Shown in pieces: positions 44,430 to 52,476 of a stretch of DNA of 64,000 nt (positions are counted from its first letter, which is position 1; every line of letters starts with the position of its first letter). Below the pieces are notes generated by a model, which worked only from the letters and a program-made list of their open reading frames with translations, did no database searches and had not been told where the DNA came from. Both the position numbers and the translations under genes were made by a program. The DNA is from Paenibacillus_Z sp042653205 (GTDB lineage: Bacteria; Bacillota; Bacilli; Paenibacillales; Paenibacillaceae), in contig NZ_JBHSHY010000005.1 in assembly GCF_042653205.1 (NCBI RefSeq), positions 62,001 through 126,000 of the forward strand, in the 5' to 3' direction.

Positions 44430-44867
44430 GTGGAGGAGCGATATTTCGTCGTTCGCGAGGATATGCTGCCGGAAGCGATCGTAAAGACCATGCAGGTCAA
44501 AGAAATGCTTCGCCGGGGCGAGGCAGCCACCGTTCACGAAGCCGCCGAACGGGTCGGCCTCAGCCGAAGCGCCTTCTATAAGTACAAGGACGGCGTCTAT
44601 GCGCAGAACCAGCTCGCGCGCGAGACGATTGTCACGATCTCGATGGATCTGGACCATCGCTCGGGCGTCCTCTCCAAAGTGCTCGGCTTCGTGGCCGGCT
44701 CCGAAGGTAACGTCCTGACGATCCATCAAACGATCCCGCTTCAGGGACTGGCTACCGTCATCATTTCCGTTGATACCTCGCTCATGCGCGGCGCGCTGTC
44801 CGATGTTCTGGAGTCGCTCCGCAGGCAGGACGGCGTCCGCAAGGCGTCCATCATCGGCCAAGGATAG
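44430..44867 (+). CDS. pheB: ACT-domain protein PheB
   Basis: The 145 residues match B. subtilis PheB: an N-terminal helix-turn-helix-like part (RYFVVREDMLPEA, VGLSRSAFYKYKD) and a C-terminal ACT domain (about 68-145; SMDLDHRSGVLSKVLGFVA, LTIHQTIPLQGLATV). In B. subtilis it lies between obg and pheA, but its exact role (amino acid sensing, possibly regulatory) is not settled. The start GTG at 44430 is preceded by GGGAGGA (44417-44423). hom follows after 24 nt. Confidence 0.9.
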   Translation: MEERYFVVREDMLPEAIVKTMQVKEMLRRGEAATVHEAAERVGLSRSAFYKYKDGVYAQNQLARETIVTISMDLDHRSGVLSKVLGFVAGSEGNVLTIHQTIPLQGLATVIISVDTSLMRGALSDVLESLRRQDGVRKASIIGQG

Positions 44868-44891
44868 ATTTTAACGTTGGAGGGTAACGGA

Positions 44892-46178
44892 ATGAAACCG
44901 ATTAAAGTAGGATTGCTTGGACTCGGCACCGTGGGAACGGGCGTCGTGCGCATTGTGGAGGGCCATCAGACGGACCTGCAAAGCCAGGTCGGCTCCCCGA
45001 TCATCATCGAGAAGGTACTCGTGCAAAACAAAAGCAAGGCGAGATCCGTCAGCATTGATCCCGCGAAATTGACCGATGACGCCTGGGACGTCATTCATCA
45101 TCCCGACATCGACGTCATCGTCGAAGTCATGGGCGGGATCGAAATAACCCGGACGTACATTCTCGAAGCGCTGGCCCGCGGCAAGCACGTCGTGACGGCG
45201 AACAAGGACCTGATGGCGCTGCACGGCCCGGAAATTCTGGCCGCCGCGCAGGAGAACCGCTGCGACGTGCTGTACGAAGCGAGCGTGGCCGGCGGCATAC
45301 CGATCATTCGCACGCTGATCGAGGGCTTCTCGTCCGACCGGATCATGAAGATCATGGGCATCGTGAACGGGACGACGAACTATATTTTGACGAAGATGAG
45401 CCAGGAGGGCGCGGCGTATGCCGACGTGCTGAAGGAAGCCCAGGAGCTCGGCTATGCCGAAGCCGATCCTACCTCCGACGTGGAAGGCTTGGACGCGGCG
45501 CGCAAAATGACGATTCTGGCGACGCTCGGCTTCCGCGCGAACGTGGCGCTGGAGGATGTGGATGTCAAAGGAATCTCGGCGATCAGCCGAGAAGATATCC
45601 TGTACGCGAAGCGTCTCGGCTACGAAGTGAAGCTGCTTGGCATCGCGGAACGCCAGGACGATTACATCAGCGTTAGCGTGCAGCCGACGATGGTAAAAAC
45701 GTCGCACCCGATCGCTTCGGTGAACGGCGTGTACAACGCGGTATACGTCTACGGCGAAGCCGTGGGCGAGACGATGTTTTACGGTCCGGGCGCCGGGGAG
45801 CTGCCGACGGCCACGTCCGTCGTGGCGGACCTGGTGGCGGTAGTCAAGAACCTCAAGCTCGGCGTGAACGGCAAGCAGGAGCAGCTCGCTTATAAAGAAA
45901 AGAAGCTCAAAACCGACGAGCAGATCGCTTCGAAGTACTTCATCCTGCTGCATGTCGCCGACCGCGCGGGGGTGCTCGCCCAGATCACGCAGGCGTTCGC
46001 GGAATACGAAGTCAGCCTGGAATCCGTGGTGCAGCAGCCGAATCCGACCATTCCGGAGGCGGAAATCATCATCATCACGCATGACGCGAGCAAAGCGGCC
46101 GCAAACCGCGTGCTGAAGTCGCTCGAACGGATGGACGTCGTGAAGACGGTGAAGAGCGTGTACCGCGTGGAAGGATAA
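44892..46178 (+). CDS. hom: Homoserine dehydrogenase
   Basis: NAD(P)-dependent enzyme of 428 residues that reduces aspartate semialdehyde to homoserine for threonine and methionine. The Rossmann motif GLLGLGTVGTGVV is N-terminal. The central catalytic region has ANKDLMALHG, EASVAGGIPIIR and GTTNYILTKM. A C-terminal ACT domain (about 350-425) gives feedback control by threonine. The ATG at 44892 has GGAGGG at 7 nt; a TTG at 44877 would overlap it. Confidence 0.97.
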   Translation: MKPIKVGLLGLGTVGTGVVRIVEGHQTDLQSQVGSPIIIEKVLVQNKSKARSVSIDPAKLTDDAWDVIHHPDIDVIVEVMGGIEITRTYILEALARGKHVVTANKDLMALHGPEILAAAQENRCDVLYEASVAGGIPIIRTLIEGFSSDRIMKIMGIVNGTTNYILTKMSQEGAAYADVLKEAQELGYAEADPTSDVEGLDAARKMTILATLGFRANVALEDVDVKGISAISREDILYAKRLGYEVKLLGIAERQDDYISVSVQPTMVKTSHPIASVNGVYNAVYVYGEAVGETMFYGPGAGELPTATSVVADLVAVVKNLKLGVNGKQEQLAYKEKKLKTDEQIASKYFILLHVADRAGVLAQITQAFAEYEVSLESVVQQPNPTIPEAEIIIITHDASKAAANRVLKSLERMDVVKTVKSVYRVEG

Positions 46179-46296
46179 TGCGGCTTCGCTAACCGGCGAG
46201 GCTTGCACGCGCAAGCAGGACAATACGCAGCGGATGAACAGACCTGACAGGGCAGCAGCGTTAAGGACGCCATCCGTCAATATGGAGGGTGCTGTA

Positions 46297-47271
46297 ATGA
46301 GAAACGGCCAGGTTTTGGTGAAGGTTCCGGCCAGCACGGCGAATCTCGGCCCGGGCTTCGACACGCTTGGCATGGCCTTGTCGTTGTACTCGTGGATCGA
46401 GATGGAGCCGGTCGAAGGCGTTACCGTCGTCGAGCTGTACGGCGACGATTTGGACGGCATTCCGACGGACAAGACGAATTTGATTTACAAGGTCGCGCAG
46501 ATGGTTTTCGCGGAAGCCGGCGTCGACATGCCGGAGCTGCGGATCGCGATGTACAGCGACATCCCGCTGACGCGCGGGCTCGGCAGCAGCGCCACGGCAA
46601 TCGTCGGGGCGCTCGTGGCGGCGAACGCGCTGGCCGGCGGCAAGCTGAGCGAGGACGCGCTGTTCCAGATCGCCTCGCGGCTGGAAGGCCATCCGGACAA
46701 CGTCGGCGCGTCCCTGTTCGGGGGCATCGTCGTCTCCGCCTGGGACGGCGAACGCGCCGAAAAGGTGCGTTTCGCGCCGCACGACGACCTGGAGGTGCTG
46801 GTCGCGATTCCAGCGTTCCAGCTGCCGACGGAGAAGGCGCGGCACGCGCTGCCCGCGAAGCTGGATCTGAAGGACGCGGTCTACAACGTCGCGAACAGCT
46901 CGCTGCTCGTGGCGGCGTTCGCGAGCGGCCGGCTGGACCTCATTCCGTTCGCGATGCGGGACAAGCTGCATCAGCCGTACCGCGCGCCGCTTGTGCCGGG
47001 CATGTCGGTCATTCTGGAGCGGGCGACGGAGCACGGCGCGCTCGGGGCTGCCCTAAGCGGCGCGGGTCCGACGCTGCTCGCGCTCGTCGACCGCAAGAGC
47101 ACGCGGAAGGCGGAGCTCGAAGCGTTCCTGGTCGATACGTTGCGCGCGCACGGCATCGAATCGGAGACGAAGTGGCTGACGCCCGACGCGAACGGACCAG
47201 AGCTGACCGTCGGAACGGCCGCCAACCAAGGTTCCTTCATGGAACGGATCAAAGGAGAAGTCAGGGCATGA
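46297..47271 (+). CDS. thrB: Homoserine kinase
   Basis: GHMP-family kinase of 324 residues that phosphorylates homoserine for threonine synthesis. The N-terminal VPASTANLGPGFDTLGMAL and the ATP loop PLTRGLGSSATAIVGAL are typical, as is the C-terminal GAALSGAGPTLLAL. GGAGGG (46284-46289) precedes the ATG at 46297. The 118 nt after hom hold no clear promoter or hairpin. threonine synthase (thrC) is not in the window. The stop overlaps pheA by 4 nt. Confidence 0.95.
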   Translation: MRNGQVLVKVPASTANLGPGFDTLGMALSLYSWIEMEPVEGVTVVELYGDDLDGIPTDKTNLIYKVAQMVFAEAGVDMPELRIAMYSDIPLTRGLGSSATAIVGALVAANALAGGKLSEDALFQIASRLEGHPDNVGASLFGGIVVSAWDGERAEKVRFAPHDDLEVLVAIPAFQLPTEKARHALPAKLDLKDAVYNVANSSLLVAAFASGRLDLIPFAMRDKLHQPYRAPLVPGMSVILERATEHGALGAALSGAGPTLLALVDRKSTRKAELEAFLVDTLRAHGIESETKWLTPDANGPELTVGTAANQGSFMERIKGEVRA

Positions 47272-48149
47272 TAAGCGCATCGTGTTTGACCAAAGGATCG
47301 ACCTCGGACGAAGCCGCGCGGCTGATGCTAAGCGGCCTCGGCGCCGACATCCGGTACGAGTACCACCGCATGATCGCGGACGTCTTCCTGTCCACGGCGG
47401 AAGGCCGGACGGATTATGCCGTCATTCCGATCGAGAATACGATTGACGGCTCCGTCAGTCTACATACCGACTGGCTCGTGGACGAAGTGAACCTCCCGAT
47501 TCAGGCCGAATGGGTATATCCATCCATTCAGAACTTGATCGGAGCCTCCGCCGAATTGACCGAGGCAGACGGCAGCCTGGCGTACGGGCGCATCGTGAAG
47601 GTCATGAGCCATCCGGTGGCTATGGCCCAGTGCACGCAGTACTTGAAGCGCCATCTGCCGCATGCCGAGCTGGAGCATGTCGGGAGCACCTCGGAGGCGG
47701 TCCGCATCGTCCGCGACAACCCAGGACGCGGCTGGGCGGCGATCGGCCAAGTGTCCGCCGCGGCCGACAACGGCCTCGAGGTGCTGGAATCGGCCGTCAC
47801 CGACCATGACAACAATTACACGCGGTTCCTGCTGGTCGGCCCGAAGCCGTTCGAGCTGCGCACGTCGGAGAAGCATAAGACGACCATTCTGGTGACGCTG
47901 CCAGAAGACTACCCGGGCGCGCTGCATCAGGTGCTGTCCGCATTCTCGTGGCGCCGCATCAACCTATCCCGCATCGAATCGCGGCCGACCAAGAAGAAGC
48001 TTGGCAATTATTATTTTCTGATCGATATCGAAATGTCGACCGACACAGTGCTGCTGCCGTCCGCCATCGCCGAAATCGAAGCGATCGGATGCCAAGTGCG
48101 CGTGCTCGGCAGCTATCCCAGCTTTTCGTTCGAAGCTTTGCGGCGATGA
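47268..48149 (+). CDS. pheA: Prephenate dehydratase with divergent N-terminal motif
   Basis: This 293-residue enzyme converts prephenate to phenylpyruvate for phenylalanine. The catalytic domain has VIPIENTIDGSV and the TRF motif NNYTRFLLVG (about 184-193). A C-terminal ACT domain (about 208-285; ILVTLPEDYPGALHQVL, IESRPTKK) mediates phenylalanine inhibition. The usual N-terminal GPxGTFS motif is replaced by LTKGSTSDEAA, one residue shorter. The ATG overlaps the thrB stop (ATGA) with AAAGGAG upstream, so the start is well supported. With pheB nearby it matches the Bacillus pheBA arrangement split by hom-thrB. Confidence 0.93.
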   Translation: MISASCLTKGSTSDEAARLMLSGLGADIRYEYHRMIADVFLSTAEGRTDYAVIPIENTIDGSVSLHTDWLVDEVNLPIQAEWVYPSIQNLIGASAELTEADGSLAYGRIVKVMSHPVAMAQCTQYLKRHLPHAELEHVGSTSEAVRIVRDNPGRGWAAIGQVSAAADNGLEVLESAVTDHDNNYTRFLLVGPKPFELRTSEKHKTTILVTLPEDYPGALHQVLSAFSWRRINLSRIESRPTKKKLGNYYFLIDIEMSTDTVLLPSAIAEIEAIGCQVRVLGSYPSFSFEALRR

Positions 48150-48183
48150 ATACGAACCTATATTCGGAGGTGACCGTACCATC

Positions 48184-49065
48184 ATGGCGGAACAAGTGAT
48201 TTATCTCAATGGAAACTACGTGAGCAAAGAGGATGCGAAGGTGTCGGTGTTCGATCACGGCTTCCTTTACGGCGACGGCATATTCGAAGGCATCCGAATC
48301 TACAACGGCAATATTTTCAAATGCAAGGAGCATCTTGACCGGCTGTACGATTCCGCGAAGTCGATCATGCTGGACATCCCGCTCTCCTACGGGGAGATGG
48401 AAGCGGCGCTCGTCGAGACGATTCGCCGCAACGAGCTGCGCGACGGCTACATCCGGCTCGTCGTCTCGCGCGGTCCCGGCAACCTCGGCCTGGATCCGAC
48501 GCGCTGTCCGGCGGCCTGGGTCATCATCATCGTCGAGCAGCTGGCGATCTACTCCGAGGAAGCGTACCGTAACGGCCTCGTGTCCGTATCGGTCTCGCAG
48601 CGCCGCAACCTGCCGGACGCCCTCAATCCGAAGATCAAATCGCTGAATTACTTGAACAACGTTCTGGTGAAAATCCAGGCGAACCTGGCCGGCGTGGGCG
48701 AAGCGATCATGCTGAACGCCCAAGGCTACGTCGCCGAGGGCTCCAGCGACAACATCTTCATCGTCAAGCGCGGAGTCGTCTACACGCCGCCTTGCTACGT
48801 CGGCGCCTTGGAAGGCATCACGCGCGCGACGATCATCGAGCTGTGCGCGAAGCTGGGCTACGCGCTGAAAGAAGAACCGTTCACGCTCCACGACGTATAC
48901 GTGGCGGACGAGGTGTTCTTCACGGGTACGGCGGCGGAAGTCATCGCGGTGCGCGAGGTGGACGGCCGCACGATCGGCGAAGGGAAGGCGGGTCCAATCA
49001 CGTCGCAGCTGCTGGCGGAGTTCCGCAAGACGGTCGAAATCGACGGCGTGAAAGTCTACGACTAA
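48184..49065 (+). CDS. ilvE: Branched-chain amino acid aminotransferase
   Basis: Fold-type IV PLP aminotransferase of 293 residues that makes valine, leucine and isoleucine from their keto acids. YGDGIFEGIRIYNG is typical. Lys152 (IKSLNYLNNV) binds PLP. EGSSDNIFIVK and GITRATIIEL contact the cofactor phosphate. The spacing suits IlvE better than D-alanine aminotransferase or 4-amino-4-deoxychorismate lyase, but by eye those cannot be fully excluded. CGGAGGTG lies upstream. It ends the amino acid operon before a strong terminator. Confidence 0.92.
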   Translation: MAEQVIYLNGNYVSKEDAKVSVFDHGFLYGDGIFEGIRIYNGNIFKCKEHLDRLYDSAKSIMLDIPLSYGEMEAALVETIRRNELRDGYIRLVVSRGPGNLGLDPTRCPAAWVIIIVEQLAIYSEEAYRNGLVSVSVSQRRNLPDALNPKIKSLNYLNNVLVKIQANLAGVGEAIMLNAQGYVAEGSSDNIFIVKRGVVYTPPCYVGALEGITRATIIELCAKLGYALKEEPFTLHDVYVADEVFFTGTAAEVIAVREVDGRTIGEGKAGPITSQLLAEFRKTVEIDGVKVYD

Positions 49066-49084
49066 GCCGTTTCGACCCGAATCT

Positions 49085-49134
49085 ATTGAAGCTTTCCAAG
49101 GGCGTCCGCCCGCGGGAAGCTTCAATTTTTTTTT
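49085..49134 (+). terminator. Strong terminator after ilvE
   Basis: A 13-bp stem with one G-T pair (ATTGAAGCTTTCC at 49085-49097 with GGGAAGCTTCAAT at 49114-49126) is followed by a nine-T run. Confidence 0.95.
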
Positions 49135-49165
49135 GTGAACATGGGTGACACTCGCCCATCTCCTG

Positions 49166-49173
49166 CATAGGAT
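49166..49173 (+). promoter_or_regulatory. Possible sigma-E -10 element of safA
   Basis: CATAGGAT at 49166-49173 resembles the sigma-E -10 (CATACANT) and lies 71 nt before safA, but no good -35 is found at the usual distance. safA is sigma-E dependent in B. subtilis. Confidence 0.3.
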
Positions 49174-49243
49174 GTAGGGATTGATAACGGGCGTTTGCCG
49201 CGTCTGCCCCAGACGTAAAAACGTGACAGGAGGTTTTTGGCGG

Positions 49244-50983
49244 GTGAAAATTCATATTGTAAAAAAAGGCGACTCGCTGTACATGATCGCGCAAAAGTAC
49301 AACGTGTCGCTTGAAGAGATTTTAAAGCTGAACCCCTCGATTACGAATCCGGACGAAATCGACGTCGGCATGAAGATCAAAGTTCCCGCGAGCACGGGCG
49401 GCGACATGGACATCATGCACCAGCACGTCGTGCAGCAGGGCGATACGCTGTGGAAACTGTCCAAGGCATGGGGCGTGCCGCTCGGCGATATGATCAAGGC
49501 GAATCCGCAGCTGAAGAACCCGAACGTGCTGCTGACGGGTGAAGTCGTGAATATTCCGAAGCCGGGCATGTCCGGCGCGATGCCGGAAACGCACGGGGGG
49601 CATCACCATCACGGCCACAAGTCGGGAACGGGCCATCATCCGCTCCATCCGTCTTCCGTCATGCATGGCGTGCAAGGACTTATGGGCAAAATCCCGACCG
49701 GAAAGATCCCGACGGGCAAAAAACCGACCGGTCAGAAGCCGATCACGGCGCCCGTGCCGACACCGGTGCCAATGCCGGAACCGACGCCGGCGCCGATGCC
49801 GATACCTACGCAGCTTCCGGTCGCAGAGAAAAAATACCCGACGTATCCGACTTACGAACATAACGTCGATCTGTTCAAGCAATACGGCATTCCCGCGACC
49901 GAAGTCATCTCGCTGCACGACCTGCCGGCCGCTCCGGTACACAGCGGCTACGGCTACAGCCAGCCGACGGCGGTATCGCCGGCGATGACGGGCGGCTACG
50001 GCATGCCGATGGCGGTGTCGCCGGCGATGACGGGCGGTTACGGCATGCCGACGGCGGTGTCGCCGGCAATGACGGGCGGTTACGCCATGCCGACGGCGGT
50101 GTCGCCGGCAATGACGGGCGGTTACGGCATGCCGACGGCGGTGTCGCCGGCAATGACGGGTGGCTACGGCATGCCGACGGCGGTATCGCCGGCATCGACG
50201 GGCGGCTACATGCCGACGGCGGTATCGCCGGCATCGACGGGCGGCTACATGCCGACGGCGGTATCGCCGGCATCGACGGGCGGCTACATGCCGACGGCGG
50301 TATCGCCGGCATCGACGGGCGGTTACATGCCGACGGCAGTATCGCCGGCATCGACGGGCGGTTACATGCCGACGGCGGTGAGCCCCGCGGAAACGTCGCC
50401 GGAATCCAGCTTGCCTTGGGGAGCGCCGAGCTATGACTGGGGTTCGCCGATGGTCAGCCCGGCCAGCACGCAGGACTACGGTATGAACATGGTTTCGCCG
50501 GAGAGCATGGGTCCGATGGGCGGTTACGGCATGAGCCCATCGATGTTCTCGCCGGAGAGCATGGGTCCGATGGGCGGCTACGGCATGAGCCCGTCGATGG
50601 TCTCGCCGGAGAGCATGGGCCCGATGGGCAGTTACGGCTTTAATCCGTCGGTCGTCTCGCCGGCCGGCATGGGTCCGATGGCCGGTTACAGTTCCTTCCA
50701 TCCGTCCATGGTATCTCCTGCCGGCGTGGCGCCGTACAGCTACGGCTACATGGGCGGCGGCCAGGTATCGCCGGTCAGCATGGGCGGCCATAAAACGGGC
50801 AGCTGCGGCTGCCACGACAAGCGGGACGAAGACGGAATCGAAGCGCTGGATGAGCCGTTCGAGTCCGCGAACGCCAAAGTCAGCAAGGCGCCGGCCCGGA
50901 AACCCTCCAAAAAACCCGCCGTCCGCCAGAGAAATGCGGTGAAGCCGAAGCGCCGCGACAGCCTGCCTTGGATTAACCGGTAA
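49244..50983 (+). CDS. safA: SafA-type spore coat assembly protein (two LysM domains, repeat-rich)
   Basis: This 579-residue coat morphogenetic protein begins VKIHIVKKGDSLYMIAQKYN like SafA. LysM1 spans about 3-48 and LysM2 about 60-106. A His-rich stretch follows (ten His between 117 and 141), then a Pro-rich linker. The centre (about 241-375) is made of PTAVSPAMTGGYGM and PTAVSPASTGGYM repeats, then three 18-residue MVSPESMGPMGGYGMSPS-type repeats. The C-terminus is basic, with a CGCH motif. SafA anchors the inner coat to the cortex and interacts with SpoVID. GTG at 49244 has AGGAGG at 10 nt. Confidence 0.9.
   Translation: MKIHIVKKGDSLYMIAQKYNVSLEEILKLNPSITNPDEIDVGMKIKVPASTGGDMDIMHQHVVQQGDTLWKLSKAWGVPLGDMIKANPQLKNPNVLLTGEVVNIPKPGMSGAMPETHGGHHHHGHKSGTGHHPLHPSSVMHGVQGLMGKIPTGKIPTGKKPTGQKPITAPVPTPVPMPEPTPAPMPIPTQLPVAEKKYPTYPTYEHNVDLFKQYGIPATEVISLHDLPAAPVHSGYGYSQPTAVSPAMTGGYGMPMAVSPAMTGGYGMPTAVSPAMTGGYAMPTAVSPAMTGGYGMPTAVSPAMTGGYGMPTAVSPASTGGYMPTAVSPASTGGYMPTAVSPASTGGYMPTAVSPASTGGYMPTAVSPASTGGYMPTAVSPAETSPESSLPWGAPSYDWGSPMVSPASTQDYGMNMVSPESMGPMGGYGMSPSMFSPESMGPMGGYGMSPSMVSPESMGPMGSYGFNPSVVSPAGMGPMAGYSSFHPSMVSPAGVAPYSYGYMGGGQVSPVSMGGHKTGSCGCHDKRDEDGIEALDEPFESANAKVSKAPARKPSKKPAVRQRNAVKPKRRDSLPWINR
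49964..50368 (+). repeat. In-frame tandem repeats in safA (42-bp and 39-bp units)
   Basis: Five 42-bp units (49964-50173; PTAVSPAMTGGYGM with single substitutions) are followed by five 39-bp units (50174-50368; PTAVSPASTGGYM). The second block differs by loss of one Gly codon and Met-to-Ser. Units are nearly identical at DNA level, so copy number may vary by slippage. Confidence 0.93.
50489..50650 (+). repeat. Second repeat block in safA (54-bp units)
   Basis: Three 54-bp units (50489-50542, 50543-50596, 50597-50650) encode 18-residue repeats of the form MVSPESMGPMGGYGMSPS. A fourth, degenerate copy follows. Confidence 0.88.
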
Positions 50984-50998
50984 CACCGGAGGGACGCG

Positions 50999-51037
50999 CC
51001 CCGTCCGCATCGATGGCCGATGCCGGGCGGGGTTTTT
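50999..51037 (+). terminator. Terminator after safA
   Basis: CCCCGTCC (50999-51006) pairs with GGGCGGGG (51025-51032), with an inner CATCG/CGATG stem, followed by five T residues. Confidence 0.88.
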
Positions 51038-51056
51038 CTTATGCGCCCGGTGTACA

Positions 51057-51087
51057 TGCATATTTCGCCAATCTGCGAGCCAAACTA
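51057..51087 (+). promoter_or_regulatory. Candidate sigma-G promoter of bofC
   Basis: TGCATA (51057-51062), 18 nt and CAAACTA (51081-51087; 6 of 7 matches to CATACTA). bofC is a forespore gene under sigma-G in B. subtilis. Confidence 0.5.
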
Positions 51088-51115
51088 ACAAAAAAGGCAA
51101 ATGGGGGGAACCCAT

Positions 51116-51784
51116 ATGATGACATTCAACGTTTGGCGCAAAGTGAAACAGAGGCTGCGGCGCGGCCGGCGGCCGATGTGGCAGTTGGCCTGCTTCTGGC
51201 TCGCGGTCGGCCTGTTCGCGCTGTCCGGTACGCATGCCGGTTCGGCGGCCGCGGGTCCGGGCGCTTCCGCGGCGGCGGCCGGGCCGTCCCGCGAACCGGA
51301 CGACGGCAGCCGAAGCGTTATCGGGGCGCTGTCCGACATGCGGGCGACGGTCATGGTCAAGCTTCGCCGCGTGTACATTTGCGGCGAAGAATCGGAGACG
51401 ATCGGCAGCCTGAGCTCCGCCGACGCGCTGCGCATGATGAAGGAGCATCCGGAATGGACGGCAATGCTGGACGAGCAGGGCGCCGTCGTGATGGAGCAGC
51501 GCATCGACGACCTGTCGGAGGCATGCAAGCGCAGCGCTTATTTCGGCTTGGACAAGCTGGGCCGCTTGTCGCTGTTCGAAGGCGAGCCGAAGAAGGAGAA
51601 GGTGATGCGGACCTTCTTCCAGCTGGACGTCAACTACATGGAGAGCAGCCTGCCGCGCGAGCGGATCGACGAGCTGGTCAAAGGCATCCGCGTGACGGAC
51701 AAGGACGACTTCAACAGCGTCCTGTCGACCTTCAGCGACTATGCGGTGGAGCGAACCGAGAAAGTCATGAAGCGCACGTTTTAG
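51116..51784 (+). CDS. bofC: BofC-like forespore-secreted checkpoint protein
   Basis: The 222-residue precursor has a basic N-terminus and signal peptide (hydrophobic core about 22-36). The BofC domain includes LRRVYICGEESETI, VVMEQRIDDLSEACK, YFGLDKLGRLSLFEG and TFFQLDVNYMESSLP. In B. subtilis BofC is secreted from the forespore into the intermembrane space and inhibits SpoIVB, delaying SpoIVFB activation and thus sigma-K. The ATG at 51116 has GGGGGG (51103-51108) at 7 nt. The upstream ATG at 51101 overlaps that site. Confidence 0.88.
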   Translation: MMTFNVWRKVKQRLRRGRRPMWQLACFWLAVGLFALSGTHAGSAAAGPGASAAAAGPSREPDDGSRSVIGALSDMRATVMVKLRRVYICGEESETIGSLSSADALRMMKEHPEWTAMLDEQGAVVMEQRIDDLSEACKRSAYFGLDKLGRLSLFEGEPKKEKVMRTFFQLDVNYMESSLPRERIDELVKGIRVTDKDDFNSVLSTFSDYAVERTEKVMKRTF

Positions 51785-51815
51785 CGCCGTCGCAGGCGCT
51801 CGCACGACATCGAAG

Positions 51816-51842
51816 GACGGCCGCCCCGGGCGGCCGTCTTTC
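51816..51842 (+). terminator. Terminator after bofC
   Basis: GACGGCCGCC (51816-51825) pairs perfectly with GGCGGCCGTC (51829-51838) over a 3-nt loop, followed by TTTCGTTTT. Confidence 0.85.
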
Positions 51843-51869
51843 GTTTTGCCCGCCGAACGCAGGCGGGAC

Positions 51870-51908
51870 AAAACGCGTGTTCTCATTCGACCCGTGATTT
51901 GATATAAT
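51870..51908 (+). promoter_or_regulatory. ruvCAB promoter with a degenerate LexA-like box
   Basis: TATAAT (51903-51908) is the -10; TTCTCA (51880-51885) at 17 nt is a weak -35. Over the -35 lies AAAACGCGTGTTCT (51870-51883), matching 11 of 14 positions of the LexA consensus CGAACRNRYGTTYC. ruvAB are SOS genes in B. subtilis. Confidence 0.45.
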
Positions 51909-51972
51909 GAGAGGAAGCCATTATTCGCTACTAGCGGCAATCATATCGGGTGGCTCGGGGAGAGAAGAACCT

Positions 51973-52476
51973 TTGCGGGTGCTAGGCATTGATCCGGGAA
52001 TCGCCATCGTGGGCTTCGGATTCATCGACAAAATCGGGAGCAGGCTCGTTCCCGTGCAATACGGCTGCATTACGACGGAAGCGAAGACGCCGCAGGAAGA
52101 GCGCCTGAAACAGGTGTACGAGTCCGCCTGCGCGCTAATGGACCGCTACAAGCCGGACACCGTCGCGGTGGAGAAGCTGTTCTTCAACCGCAACGTCACG
52201 ACGGCGTTTTCGGTCGGCCAGGCGAGGGGCGTCATTATTTTGGCGGCGGCGCAGCGCGGCCTTCCGGTGGCGGAATATACGCCGCTGCAAGTGAAGCAGG
52301 CCATCGTCGGCTACGGCAAAGCGGAGAAGCGGCAGGTGCAGGAGATGGTGCGGATGTTTCTGAAGCTGAGCGCCATCCCGAAGCCGGACGACGTCGCGGA
52401 CGCGCTGGCGGTAGCCATTTGCCATGCGCATTCGGCGGTTCTGGTCAACAAAATCAACGAGGTGAACCGCTCATGA
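51973..52476 (+). CDS. ruvC: Holliday junction endonuclease RuvC
   Basis: Resolvase of 167 residues that cuts Holliday junctions with RuvAB. The RNase H-fold active site shows Asp7 (LGIDPG), Glu67 (VAVEKLFF), Asp140 and Asp143 (KPDDVADALAVAICH). The start is TTG at 51973, where homology begins; an ATG at 51907 lies inside the -10 box. GGAGAG (51959-51964) is the Shine-Dalgarno. Bacillus uses RecU and lacks ruvC, so this gene separates the organism from Bacillus. It overlaps ruvA by 4 nt. Confidence 0.95.
   Translation: MRVLGIDPGIAIVGFGFIDKIGSRLVPVQYGCITTEAKTPQEERLKQVYESACALMDRYKPDTVAVEKLFFNRNVTTAFSVGQARGVIILAAAQRGLPVAEYTPLQVKQAIVGYGKAEKRQVQEMVRMFLKLSAIPKPDDVADALAVAICHAHSAVLVNKINEVNRS

Noticed and set aside
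46179..46296. Possible regulatory leader between hom and thrB
   Set aside because: The 118 nt show no convincing promoter, hairpin with T tract, or leader peptide rich in threonine or isoleucine codons.
49964..50368. Regular short repeats that might be taken for a CRISPR array
   Set aside because: The units are contiguous, without spacers, are multiples of three bases and encode repeats inside a SafA-like protein.
49322..51940. Long minus-strand frame opposite safA and bofC with His/Arg repeats
   Set aside because: It mirrors the DNA repeats of safA in another frame. It has no ribosome binding site and crosses two genes and a terminator.
51907..51972. ATG start for ruvC at 51907
   Set aside because: It lies within the TATAAT -10 box, so it would not be in the transcript. 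RuvC homology starts at the TTG at 51973.
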